Shown: positions 7,346 through 14,868, numbered from the stretch's first letter. The stretch is DNA of 17,443 nt from an uncultured Atopobium sp. (GCA_937990665.1 CALKRF010000152.1:1-17443); one strand, 5' to 3'. Notes: a model not told the origin generated them from the letters alone. A program made the numbers and translations.

Positions 7346-8563
7346 TTACGCCTCCTTCGAATCAGTTGAGGCTTCTACCTGCGTATCCGCCTGCTCGTTT
7401 GCCTGAGCGCCTGCCTTCGTGTTGACCTGCACGTCTGTCTGCTCGTCCGAGTCATCCTTGTTCCAAGGAAAGTCCCTGTTCATGACTCGCTCAATAATGC
7501 GAGACAGCGAGAAGTCATAAGAGCCAAACAGACCCTCTGGTCTAAAGATCATGACCAGAATCAGCACGATTGCATAAGCAACCATGCGGTAGTCAGCAAA
7601 GGCACGTAGAGCCTCTGGGAGTACGGTCAGGACAGTTGCGGACACAACGGAACCAAACATAGAGCCCATGCCACCAAGAACAACCATAACCAGAATCTCA
7701 ACAGACTTCATGAAGCCAAACTTGGCAGGCGCCATAACGCCGATGCAACCCGCGTAAAGACCGCCTGCAATACCAGCAAGAAATGCAGAGAAAACAAAGG
7801 CAAGGGTCTTGTAATACGTGGTGTTAACGCCTGATGCCTCTGCAGCAATCTCGTTATCGCGGATGGCGAGAATAGCGCGTCCATGTCTAGACTTCATAAG
7901 AGTATGAATAGCAAAGATGGCAAGCGAAACAACAATTGCGGTGTTCAGGTAGCCTGTATAAGCAGGAATACCCGTGAGGCCTGATGCGCCACCAGTAAGC
8001 TTGAAGCCAAGAGCAGAGTCAATGTTTACCAGGACAACGCGGATAATCTCTGCAAAGCCCAGAGTAATGATGGCCAGGTAATCACCACGAAGACGAAGTG
8101 CTGGAATACCAATAACCACACCCATCAGAGCGGCGCAAATGCCGCCAAACAAAAGGCCCACAACAAAAAGAATAACTGCAGGTGTAGAGCCTGAAGCCAT
8201 GGACTGAGCATCCAGCCCAAAGAGTGGCATCATGCGAATGATAAAGATTGCGCAGGCATAGCCACCAATGGACATAAAGCCAGCGTGACCCAAAGGAAGC
8301 TGTCCCAGATAACCAGTAACAATGTTCAGAGAAACGGTCATCAAAACATACACGCCAATTTGCTCAAAAACAACGGTCTGATAGCGAGAAATAAGGCCCT
8401 CTCCTACCAGGAAGTTTCCGCCAAAGACAAAGAGTGCAACAAGAATTGCATTGATGGCATAGCGAGCAGGCATAGTGAGCTCACGACGCTGACCATCTTT
8501 TCCACCAAAACCAGTGACAATTACGGGGTTGTGGTTATTATCGCGTGGATACATTTTAGTCAT
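7346..8563 (-). CDS. livM: Branched-chain amino acid ABC transporter, permease LivM, with hydrophilic C-terminal tail
   Basis: Membrane-spanning permease subunit. The start is set at 8563 because AAGGAGG sits 6 nt upstream, overlapping the livH stop region. The longer frame from 8602 would begin inside livH without such a site. The 405-residue protein has a polar N-terminal segment of about 30 residues, then many hydrophobic helices from about 34 to 341. GYLGQLPLGHAGF (84-96) is the family block, and AIRDNEIAAEASGVN (233-247) is the cytoplasmic loop that contacts the ATPase. After the last helix (RPEGLFGSYDFS, 341-352) come about 45 charged, Gln-, Asp- and Thr-rich residues with two similar segments (EQTDVQV, EQADTQV) that are not part of the core family. 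Confidence 0.93.
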   Translation of the reverse strand: MTKMYPRDNNHNPVIVTGFGGKDGQRRELTMPARYAINAILVALFVFGGNFLVGEGLISRYQTVVFEQIGVYVLMTVSLNIVTGYLGQLPLGHAGFMSIGGYACAIFIIRMMPLFGLDAQSMASGSTPAVILFVVGLLFGGICAALMGVVIGIPALRLRGDYLAIITLGFAEIIRVVLVNIDSALGFKLTGGASGLTGIPAYTGYLNTAIVVSLAIFAIHTLMKSRHGRAILAIRDNEIAAEASGVNTTYYKTLAFVFSAFLAGIAGGLYAGCIGVMAPAKFGFMKSVEILVMVVLGGMGSMFGSVVSATVLTVLPEALRAFADYRMVAYAIVLILVMIFRPEGLFGSYDFSLSRIIERVMNRDFPWNKDDSDEQTDVQVNTKAGAQANEQADTQVEASTDSKEA

Positions 8564-8573
8564 GTGAGCCTCC

Positions 8574-9446
8574 TTACACTTTCTCGGTAACTGGTCGGCC
8601 AAGCAGGCCAGTTGGTTTCACAACAAGAACAAGAATCAAGAGTAAGAAGACTACTGCATCCTGCCAGACAGACAGACCAAAGGCAGCAACAAAGACCTCG
8701 GAGAAGCCAACAATAAGGCCGCCAATAACAGCGCCAGGAATGGAGCCAATGCCGCCAAGAACTGCTGCAACAAATGCCTTGGTGCCCAGCATAACACCCA
8801 TGGTAGGAGAAACCTGCTGGTATGCCATGGAGTACAGAATAGCTGCAATACCTGCCAGAGCGGAACCAACTGCAAAGGTAAAGCTAATAGTGCTATTGAC
8901 GTTGACGCCCATCAGACGAGCAGCGCCCATATCCTCGGAAACGGCACGCATTGCCTTACCAAGACGAGTCTTCTGAACCAAAAGGGTCAGAACAACGGTT
9001 GCCACAATAGTAACGGCAACAGTCAAAAGTGCCGTGCCGGAGAGCGTCGAACCAAATACCTGAACAGTTCCCAGGTCAATGATGCTTGGAACAACCTTAG
9101 CGTCAGCACCAAGAAGTAGCTGAACACCATTTTCAAGCAGGTAAGAAACACCAATTGCGGTAATCAAAATAGAAAGCCTTGGAGCTTCTCTGAGTGGCGC
9201 ATAGGCAACCTTATCAATAAGAACACCCAGCACAACACAACCAAAAATGGCGAGAAGAACAGCGATTGCAGGATTGAGTCCTAACTGAACAAGCGCAATC
9301 CAAGCAACGTAGGAGCCAAACATGATGATGTCACCATGTGCAAAGTTAAGAAGCAAGATGATGCCGTACACCATTGTGTAACCAAGCGCCACCAGTGCGT
9401 AAATACTGCCCAATTGAAGTCCATTGAGCACCTGAGTCAAAAACAT
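8574..9446 (-). CDS. livH: Branched-chain amino acid ABC transporter, permease LivH
   Basis: First permease subunit. The 290-residue length is typical. The N-terminal LNGLQLGSIYALVALGYTMVYGI (7-29) and NFAHGDIIMFGSY (34-46) are the LivH hallmark. The ATPase-coupling loop is AVSEDMGAARLMGVN (168-182), and KPTGLLG (277-283) closes the domain. It has about eight hydrophobic helices and no cleavable signal. The ATG lies 15 nt after the livK stop, with an AAGAGAA ribosome-binding sequence. The stop is 10 nt before livM. Confidence 0.95.
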   Translation of the reverse strand: MFLTQVLNGLQLGSIYALVALGYTMVYGIILLLNFAHGDIIMFGSYVAWIALVQLGLNPAIAVLLAIFGCVVLGVLIDKVAYAPLREAPRLSILITAIGVSYLLENGVQLLLGADAKVVPSIIDLGTVQVFGSTLSGTALLTVAVTIVATVVLTLLVQKTRLGKAMRAVSEDMGAARLMGVNVNSTISFTFAVGSALAGIAAILYSMAYQQVSPTMGVMLGTKAFVAAVLGGIGSIPGAVIGGLIVGFSEVFVAAFGLSVWQDAVVFLLLILVLVVKPTGLLGRPVTEKV

Positions 9447-9461
9447 CTGAGGTTCTCTTTT

Positions 9462-10643
9462 CTATGAAGGATTGATCGTGTCATAGATGGACTCTTTGCC
9501 ATCTTTAAAGGTAATGATCAAGGTGGACTTCACAGGGTCACCTGTTCCCTGATACGAAAGGGTTCCAGTAACACCCTCAACCACACCAGATGCAATCGCA
9601 TCAATAATGGCTTGCCTAAACTCATTGGAGTTGTAGGTATAACCGCGTTTCTCGACAGTCTTAAGAGCGGAGCAAAGAATCATTGCTGCGTCATAGCCCA
9701 AAGAGCAGAAGTTAGTTGGAGCCTCACCGTATTCCTCGGTATAAGCCTTAACAAAATGCTGAACTTTTTCATCTGGGTTTGAAGCAACAAAGGCAGAGCA
9801 ATAGAAGCATCCTTCAAGGTCAGCCGCAGAAGCATAGTCCTGCTCGCCGCCAATGATGCCTGCCCAACCATCTGCGCCCATAAAAGGCTTTTTGCAGCCA
9901 AGCTGGCGAGCCTGCGTCACAATCTTGCCGTTATCCTGGTAATAGTTTGGAGCCAAAATGGCGTCAGGATCCAGTCCAATAATGCTGGTAAGCTGGGCGT
10001 TAAAGTCAACAGCTCCCGTTGGATAGCCCTGCTGGGATACAACCTCAATGCCCAACTCACGAGCTCTCTGGACAAATGCGTTATTAACGCCAATCTCGTA
10101 ATCGCCACCAGAGTTAAAGATGGTTCCTACACGCTGATAGCCTTGCTTTTTAGCAAACTCTGCAAGAACAACGCCCTGGAATGGGTCGGTGACAGTAGCG
10201 CGGAACATGTTATTGCCGTGAGCAACAACGTCTTCTGCTGTTGCAGATGCCGTTACGCAAGGAATGTTGTCCAGAACCGATTTCTGTGCCAGTGCAATGG
10301 TTGGCGTTGAGGTAACGTCACCTAAAATTGCACAGACATTCTCGTCAAGAAGCTTGTTATAAACAAGAATGGCCTCGGTTGAATCGCCTTTCTCGTCCTC
10401 TGCAATAGGGACAATCTGGCGGCCACCAGCTCCACCATTCTTGTTGAATTCCTTGAGGTACAGCAAAATGCCGCTACGCACCGCAAGGCCATACTGGGCA
10501 ACGTCGCCGGTATACGGTCCCATCACGCCAACGTAAATGGAGTTAGGGTCTTGGTTCTTTGGCGAACAGCCTGCTAGAGCAAACGACCCCGCAATGGTCC
10601 CGGCCACCTCCAAAAAGCGTCGTCGCGTTAGCTTATGTGCCAT
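9462..10643 (-). CDS. livK: Branched-chain amino acid ABC transporter substrate-binding lipoprotein, probable Tat export
   Basis: Captures branched-chain amino acids outside the membrane and delivers them to LivHM. The start is the ATG at 10643: AAGGAG lies 6 nt before it but directly abuts the alternative ATG at 10649. The longer frame starting with TTG at 10724 runs through a hairpin and is unlikely. The 393-residue protein opens with TRRRFLEVAG (residues 6-15), a twin-arginine motif, then a hydrophobic stretch ending in LAGC with the lipidation cysteine at residue 26. It is therefore probably exported folded and anchored as a lipoprotein. The mature part is a Leu/Ile/Val-binding fold: YVGVMGPYTGDVAQYG, EDEKGDSTEAILVYNKLLD and GDVTSTPTIALA. 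It is the first gene of livKHMGF. The amino acid specificity is inferred from the family. Confidence 0.92.
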   Translation of the reverse strand: MAHKLTRRRFLEVAGTIAGSFALAGCSPKNQDPNSIYVGVMGPYTGDVAQYGLAVRSGILLYLKEFNKNGGAGGRQIVPIAEDEKGDSTEAILVYNKLLDENVCAILGDVTSTPTIALAQKSVLDNIPCVTASATAEDVVAHGNNMFRATVTDPFQGVVLAEFAKKQGYQRVGTIFNSGGDYEIGVNNAFVQRARELGIEVVSQQGYPTGAVDFNAQLTSIIGLDPDAILAPNYYQDNGKIVTQARQLGCKKPFMGADGWAGIIGGEQDYASAADLEGCFYCSAFVASNPDEKVQHFVKAYTEEYGEAPTNFCSLGYDAAMILCSALKTVEKRGYTYNSNEFRQAIIDAIASGVVEGVTGTLSYQGTGDPVKSTLIITFKDGKESIYDTINPS

Positions 10644-10691
10644 ATTCATCTCCTTTTCTCCATAGCGTTGAATATGTGACACAACACAATA

Positions 10692-10721
10692 TGGCTGCGG
10701 CTCTAAAAAAAGAACCACAGC
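10692..10721 (-). promoter_or_regulatory. Leader hairpin upstream of livK
   Basis: On the minus strand GGCTGTGGTTCT pairs with AGAGCCGCAGCC through 12 continuous pairs, two of them G-U, around a T-rich loop. On the plus strand the same two positions would be C-A mismatches, so the structure favours minus-strand RNA, which is the livK leader. A run of six T precedes the hairpin and none follows, so it does not look like an intrinsic terminator. It ends about 50 nt before the livK start. Confidence 0.5.
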
Positions 10722-10747
10722 CAAAAAATGTTATCTAACTTGAAATA

Positions 10748-10771
10748 ATTTTAGAGAAACCGGATGTTTCT
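10748..10771 (-). promoter_or_regulatory. Candidate livK promoter -10 box with adjoining palindrome
   Basis: The minus strand shows TAAAAT (10753-10748), five of six to the -10 consensus. Immediately upstream is AGAAAC (10755-10760), a 5-nt spacer and GTTTCT (10766-10771), a perfect 6-6 palindrome lying where the promoter spacer would be. This is a plausible operator for a dimeric repressor. No convincing -35 box is seen, and the promoter call is weak. Confidence 0.28.
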
Positions 10772-10824
10772 ACGAGCTCCAGCTTTTCGCGACGGTTGCG
10801 AGGTTGTCTTCTGACTACCCGCAG

Positions 10825-10860
10825 CTGGCCTACGTGAGCTACTTACGCCTCACGTACCAG
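10825..10860 (-). other. Inverted repeat across the stop of the unknown gene
   Basis: TACGTGAG (10831-10838) and CTCACGTA (10849-10856) are exact complements around a 10-nt loop. The pairing resumes with CTGG (10825-10828) and CCAG (10857-10860) after a 2-nt bulge. The stop codon of the upstream gene (10843-10845) lies in the loop. There is no U-run after it on either strand, so intrinsic termination is not supported, and read-through into the liv operon is possible. Confidence 0.4.
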
Positions 10861-12225
10861 CGGAAGCTCACCAGCAAAGTGACGAGGCTTGTAAGAGGCC
10901 TTGTCTGCGCTGGTCTTCTCACCAAGATCAAGCGAAGAAATCTTCTTCATCTTGCTGGTGCCGCCCTCAATGAGACGAAGCAGTTCGCGCGTTGGCCTCT
11001 CGTCAGCCGCCTGAAGCTCAGCTGCCATCTCACGCTCAACCGCGTCAAAGATGTCCTGAACATGCGATGACGTATCGTTTGTAGCCTTGATCAGCGGCAT
11101 TGCGGTTGATTGTGCAACCACACCAGCGTAGTTTGGCTCGCGAGAAGGACGCATCTGATCTGCGGCAACCTTGTGAGACGCAGCAGGTTTTGCACCCGAC
11201 AACTCCATCGAGCTTGCAACTTCAGCCTCAGCAGCAGCCTGGCCAATAAGTGGCAACTGCACTGGATGGTACTTGCGCATTTGCTGCTGATCATGGCGAG
11301 CTAGGTGCTCGTCCATTGCAGCCAGCGCAAGCGTCCAATCATCAGCATGCTCAAGCTCGTCAATCGTACGCTTCTCAGGGAAGACTCCCTGGTCAACGTA
11401 AGAGATACGGCTAGAAATATCAGCAGCATGGTTGGTAAAGTCTTCAGGAATAGCCTCGGCACCAATCTCAGCAATACCAAAATCACGCGTAATGGACTCT
11501 TCGCCCACAGCCTTAGTCCACCAAGCTGTACCAACGTCACCAACGGTTCCGTCAGCACGCTCGATAATAGGCAGGCCGTCCATAGGATCTTGTCCTAAGC
11601 GCTCAAGAAGTACCGCAGCAGCACCCTTTGCACGTGCAACGGTACGCTCGCGCCAGCTCAAAAGCTTGGTGTAGTTCTCTGCAATCTGCGCGTAGTCGTT
11701 TGTAGAGTGCGCAGGAGCCTTCTTTGCGCGAACAGGAAGAACGCCCTCTGCGGCCGCACTTACAACCTGCAACTTCTTTACAGACAGCTCAGCAGACTGA
11801 ACACGAATGGAACCAGTCATATCCCACTGAGAAGCCCTCATGTGCTTTGGCCTGTACGCAGCAATCGAGCGCCTTGAAGAGTCCAGCGGAATCACAATGC
11901 TCTCTTCTGACGAGAAGTTCGATGCAGCTGAGACCTGCTTTGAAGATAGAGCCTCATCTGAGCTCTGGAACGTTGCAGCTGACTGGCTCTTTGTTTCTAC
12001 CTCATCGATTTTCTCACCACGATTTACAACGCGAGAGACCACCAAGGCCGCACCAGAAATGACTGCAATCGCAGCAAGTCCCACTCCAATGCCTGTAAAT
12101 ATTGCACCAAGAGGCGTTTGACGAATTTCATTAGCGGTAAGGGCATACGCAGATGCTGGCTCTGCTACCAGAACCAGACCACTGAGCAGGCCGGCGACTA
12201 CTGCCGGATTCCTACCTTCTGTCAT
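10843..12225 (-). CDS. Membrane-anchored protein of unknown function
   Basis: I do not recognise a named family. The start at 12225 has GGGGGAG 5 nt upstream. A GTG at 12267 would add 14 residues but places the ribosome site inside the gene. The 460 residues begin with a signal-like hydrophobic stretch (8-20) ending in AEPASA (21-26), a possible signal peptidase site. A second hydrophobic helix follows at about 38-64, then RVVNRGEK (65-72), which fits a single-pass anchor with a large cytoplasmic part. The rest is hydrophilic and alanine-rich, probably partly disordered. It has one more ordered-looking block at about 177-240 (DYAQIAENY, LLERLGQDPMDGLPIIERADGTVGDVGTAWW) and another at 273-310. 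The motif Y-basic-P-basic-H occurs at 124-128 and 445-449. It lies between rho and livK on the same strand, and no function is implied by context. Real coding is supported by the strong ribosome site and long open frame. Confidence 0.8.
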   Translation of the reverse strand: MTEGRNPAVVAGLLSGLVLVAEPASAYALTANEIRQTPLGAIFTGIGVGLAAIAVISGAALVVSRVVNRGEKIDEVETKSQSAATFQSSDEALSSKQVSAASNFSSEESIVIPLDSSRRSIAAYRPKHMRASQWDMTGSIRVQSAELSVKKLQVVSAAAEGVLPVRAKKAPAHSTNDYAQIAENYTKLLSWRERTVARAKGAAAVLLERLGQDPMDGLPIIERADGTVGDVGTAWWTKAVGEESITRDFGIAEIGAEAIPEDFTNHAADISSRISYVDQGVFPEKRTIDELEHADDWTLALAAMDEHLARHDQQQMRKYHPVQLPLIGQAAAEAEVASSMELSGAKPAASHKVAADQMRPSREPNYAGVVAQSTAMPLIKATNDTSSHVQDIFDAVEREMAAELQAADERPTRELLRLIEGGTSKMKKISSLDLGEKTSADKASYKPRHFAGELPLVREA

Positions 12226-12455
12226 ACAAACTCCCCCTACAAACGCTAAGAAGATGTATGAAGACACACGCTAAATTTGCATATGCTACTAAACCCAATA
12301 CGGGCGACGTGAGCAACGGGTGGGCTTCATTTCATCTTTGTGTAATCCGCTGCAACACATAATTGTGCTGTTAGAAATGACTATAGCGTAATTCATTATT
12401 TTTTACAGCGTCTTTAAAACTTTTTCATAATTCTTCGGCAGTTATTCAACAAAAA
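12226..12455. other. Non-coding stretch upstream of the unknown gene
   Basis: AT-rich spacer between the rho terminator and the start of the unknown gene. On the minus strand TATAGT (complement of 12381-12386) could be a -10 box, but its -35 partner is poor (CTGTAA at 17 bp). An 8-bp palindrome GCATATGC lies near 12288-12295. I see no reading frame with a ribosome site, no RNA gene and no repeat. Confidence 0.4.
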
Positions 12456-12462
12456 TGGCGAG

Positions 12463-12502
12463 AAAAAAGAAGTGCCTCCCAACATAGATTGGAAAGCACT
12501 TC
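12463..12502 (-). terminator. Intrinsic terminator of rho
   Basis: On the minus strand a stem of 14 pairs including two G-U (12489-12502 with 12469-12482, 6-nt loop) is followed at once by six T. It lies 22 nt after the rho stop codon. The T-run merges into TCTCGCCA, a copy of the octamer that recurs through this window. Confidence 0.92.
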
Positions 12503-12523
12503 TTGCGTCATCTTTAAATCTGA

Positions 12524-14626
12524 CTAATTCTGTGGATAGTCAGACTGTGCAGCCTTCTTTGCAGATCTAATCAGGAAGTCCTGGTTATTATCGGTCTGCT
12601 TAAGGCCACTGATAAGAGCAGTAGTTGCACGCTCAGTGTTATTGAAGCCAGCAAGAATACGGCGAACGCCCCATACCATAGGCTGAAGCTCTGGCTTAAT
12701 AAGCAGATCCTCATTACGAGTACCAGAAGAAACAGGATCAATAGCTGGGAAGATACGGCGATCTGCAAGATCACGGTCAAGCTTGAGCTCCATGTTACCA
12801 GTGCCCTTGAACTCCTCGAAGATAACTTCGTCCATCTTAGAGCCTGTATCTACCAGGGCAGACGCAATAATAGTGAGCGAGCCGCCGTTCTCGATATTTC
12901 GAGCTGCGCCCAAGAACTTCTTTGGTGGATACAGAGCTGCGGAGTCAACGCCACCAGAAAGAATACGACCAGAAGCAGGAATAGCCAGGTTGTATGCACG
13001 AGCAAGACGCGTGATGGAATCTAGGATAACCACAACGTCCTGACCCATCTCAACCAGACGCTTTGCTCGCTCAATGACAAGCTCCGAGACAACGGTATGA
13101 TTCTCTGCTGGCATATCAAAAGTTGAAGCAACAACAGTGCCCTTAATGGAGCGCTCCATATCTGTAACTTCCTCAGGGCGCTCGTCTACCAAGAGGCAGA
13201 AGAGGTGGACCTCAGGATTGTTGGTGGTAATAGACTGGCAAATACGTTTCAAAATGGTGGTCTTACCTGCCTTTGGAGGCGAGACAATCAAACCACGCTG
13301 ACCCTTACCAATAGGAGCCACCAGATCAATTGCACGACCTGTAATGGAGTCTTTACCGTGCTCCATAGTAAGAGGCTGATCTGGAAAAATTGGAGTCAGG
13401 TCTTTGAAGCGAGGACGGTCCTTAAGACCCTCAACTTCCCCACCGTTGACCTGGGTAACTTTAAGCAGTGGTGGATATTTGCTATTTACGCGAGCAGGTC
13501 CCACCATGCCCAAGACGCTATCACCCGGGCGCAGACCAAGATTTCTAATAATCTGCTGGTGGACAAAGGCGTCGTCATCGCCTTCCATGTAATTACCTGT
13601 ACGAATCCAGCCGTAGCCTTCGTTGCTAATCTGAAGAATACCCTCAACAGTCTTAAAGCCCTCAGCAGCTGCAGATGCAGCGTATACAAGCTCAATCAAA
13701 TCAGACTTATGAACGCCTGCGTACTCAATGCCCAGCTCAGTTGCTTTAGCACGAAGCTCAGAAAGCTTCATCTCTTGCAGAGCCTCTTTGGAAAGCGATG
13801 GCTCGCTTGCCTGACCCTGCTTGCGATTCTTGTTGCGCTGGTTGTTCTGTCTACGATCGCGAGAAGGACGCTCCTGGTTGTTGGCGTGTGCGTTTTCCTG
13901 TGTCTTCTCGCCCTCCTGAACTGCTTCTTTTGGCTCAGCATTACGATGTCGACGACGTGCTGCACCCGTACGAGAACGCCCTGGACGCTCTGCTGGAGCT
14001 GCATCGGAATCTGCTACTGCACCAGAAGCCTGCTCCTGAGCTGCGCCATCCTGCTGCTCAACACTACCCTGCTCTTCAGCAAAGTTCTTCTGAGCCCCAT
14101 TGGTATTCTGGTCAGCTGTTCTCTCTGCCTCTGCTTTAGTGAAGGCAGGAGCCGGAGTTACCTCTGCAGAAGGCTGAGTTGCGTCCTGAACAATCTTGGT
14201 AAGGCGATCAGTGTCTACAACGTCAGAAGAAACCTTGCCACCTGCCTGAACCTGAGCCAGGACCTCTGCCTGAAGAGCCTCAAGAGTCTGCTCCTGTAAA
14301 GCGCGCTCCTCCATCTCTTCCTTGCTTGGACGGCCACGACGACGTTTAGGAGGCTCTGCAATACCAGCTGCATTTAAAGCCTCAGCCATAACTGCCTCTA
14401 CTGCACGACGAGCCTCGGTCTCCTTTTTAGTAGGACGACCACGACGGCGCTTAGCAGCTGAATTAGAAGCCTTTTCTTCAGTTGTCTCAGAATTAGTATT
14501 TTCAGAAGTAGTATTTTCTGAATTACTATTTTCACTCTTACGAGGTCTACCACGTCTACGTGGTGCTGGAGTATTTTCTACATCATTTAAAGAATCATTT
14601 TGGACCGAAGATGTTTCGTCCGACAT
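12524..14626 (-). CDS. rho: Transcription termination factor Rho with long basic N-terminal extension
   Basis: Hexameric RNA-dependent ATPase that ends transcription. The start at 14626 has AGAGAGG about 7 nt upstream; the ATG at 14650 and earlier codons have none. The protein is 700 residues, against 419 in E. coli. The catalytic core is intact: Rho_N helices (about 278-317), cold-shock RNA-binding domain with GYGWIR (337-342), Walker A SPPKAGKTT (449-457), Walker B VVVILDS (531-537), the LSGGVD loop (556-561) and ADRRIFPAID (621-630). Residues 1-275 are low-complexity and hydrophilic, as in other actinobacterial Rho proteins. They carry three AT-hook-like RRRGRP motifs (23-28, 60-65, 95-100) and a second basic patch around 224-270 rich in Arg, Asn and Gln. 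It is flanked by marR upstream and its own terminator downstream. Confidence 0.96.
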   Translation of the reverse strand: MSDETSSVQNDSLNDVENTPAPRRRGRPRKSENSNSENTTSENTNSETTEEKASNSAAKRRRGRPTKKETEARRAVEAVMAEALNAAGIAEPPKRRRGRPSKEEMEERALQEQTLEALQAEVLAQVQAGGKVSSDVVDTDRLTKIVQDATQPSAEVTPAPAFTKAEAERTADQNTNGAQKNFAEEQGSVEQQDGAAQEQASGAVADSDAAPAERPGRSRTGAARRRHRNAEPKEAVQEGEKTQENAHANNQERPSRDRRQNNQRNKNRKQGQASEPSLSKEALQEMKLSELRAKATELGIEYAGVHKSDLIELVYAASAAAEGFKTVEGILQISNEGYGWIRTGNYMEGDDDAFVHQQIIRNLGLRPGDSVLGMVGPARVNSKYPPLLKVTQVNGGEVEGLKDRPRFKDLTPIFPDQPLTMEHGKDSITGRAIDLVAPIGKGQRGLIVSPPKAGKTTILKRICQSITTNNPEVHLFCLLVDERPEEVTDMERSIKGTVVASTFDMPAENHTVVSELVIERAKRLVEMGQDVVVILDSITRLARAYNLAIPASGRILSGGVDSAALYPPKKFLGAARNIENGGSLTIIASALVDTGSKMDEVIFEEFKGTGNMELKLDRDLADRRIFPAIDPVSSGTRNEDLLIKPELQPMVWGVRRILAGFNNTERATTALISGLKQTDNNQDFLIRSAKKAAQSDYPQN

Positions 14627-14739
14627 GTACAAACCTCTCTGTTTGCTCATCAAAATAATCTGTAAAAATACGTGAGAAATATGATGAAGGGATAACAAAC
14701 AAAATCAAATAGGTGCAAATCCAAAAGGAATATACCACG

Positions 14740-14791
14740 AAAATGCCCGCCTTATGATGAAAAAATAAATAAAATTCACCATAAAACGGGC
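14740..14791 (-). terminator. Long hairpin between marR and rho: marR terminator or rho leader element
   Basis: 14745-14761 and 14775-14791 are complementary over 17 positions. In minus-strand RNA all 17 pair, three as G-U; in plus-strand RNA those three are C-A mismatches. The loop is U-rich. The stem ends with CGGGC followed by ATTTTCG on the minus strand, a short, imperfect U-tail. It lies about 80 nt after the marR stop and 120 nt before the rho start, so it may end marR or act in rho autoregulation. Confidence 0.55.
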
Positions 14792-14868
14792 AAATGGGGA
14801 TTTATAACCTCTAACTCTTAAACCTCGAGAGACCCATCTTCTAGATTTCTTTAATCTGCATAAATCAT

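Noticed and set aside
6585..7406. 273-codon plus-strand frame opposite livG
   Set aside because: Shadow of livG codon bias; no domain and no ribosome site.
8564..8602. Longer livM start at 8602
   Set aside because: It would overlap the end of livH and leave the strong AAGGAGG site inside the gene; 8563 fits better.
10644..10724. Longer livK start at a TTG (27 extra residues)
   Set aside because: It would place residues before the twin-arginine signal and ignore the well-placed AAGGAG 6 nt before the ATG at 10643.
13205..14299. 364-codon open frame on the plus strand opposite rho
   Set aside because: It is antisense to a clearly conserved gene, its protein is Cys/Leu/Ser-rich and low in complexity as expected from the reverse complement of a biased coding region, and it has no ribosome site.
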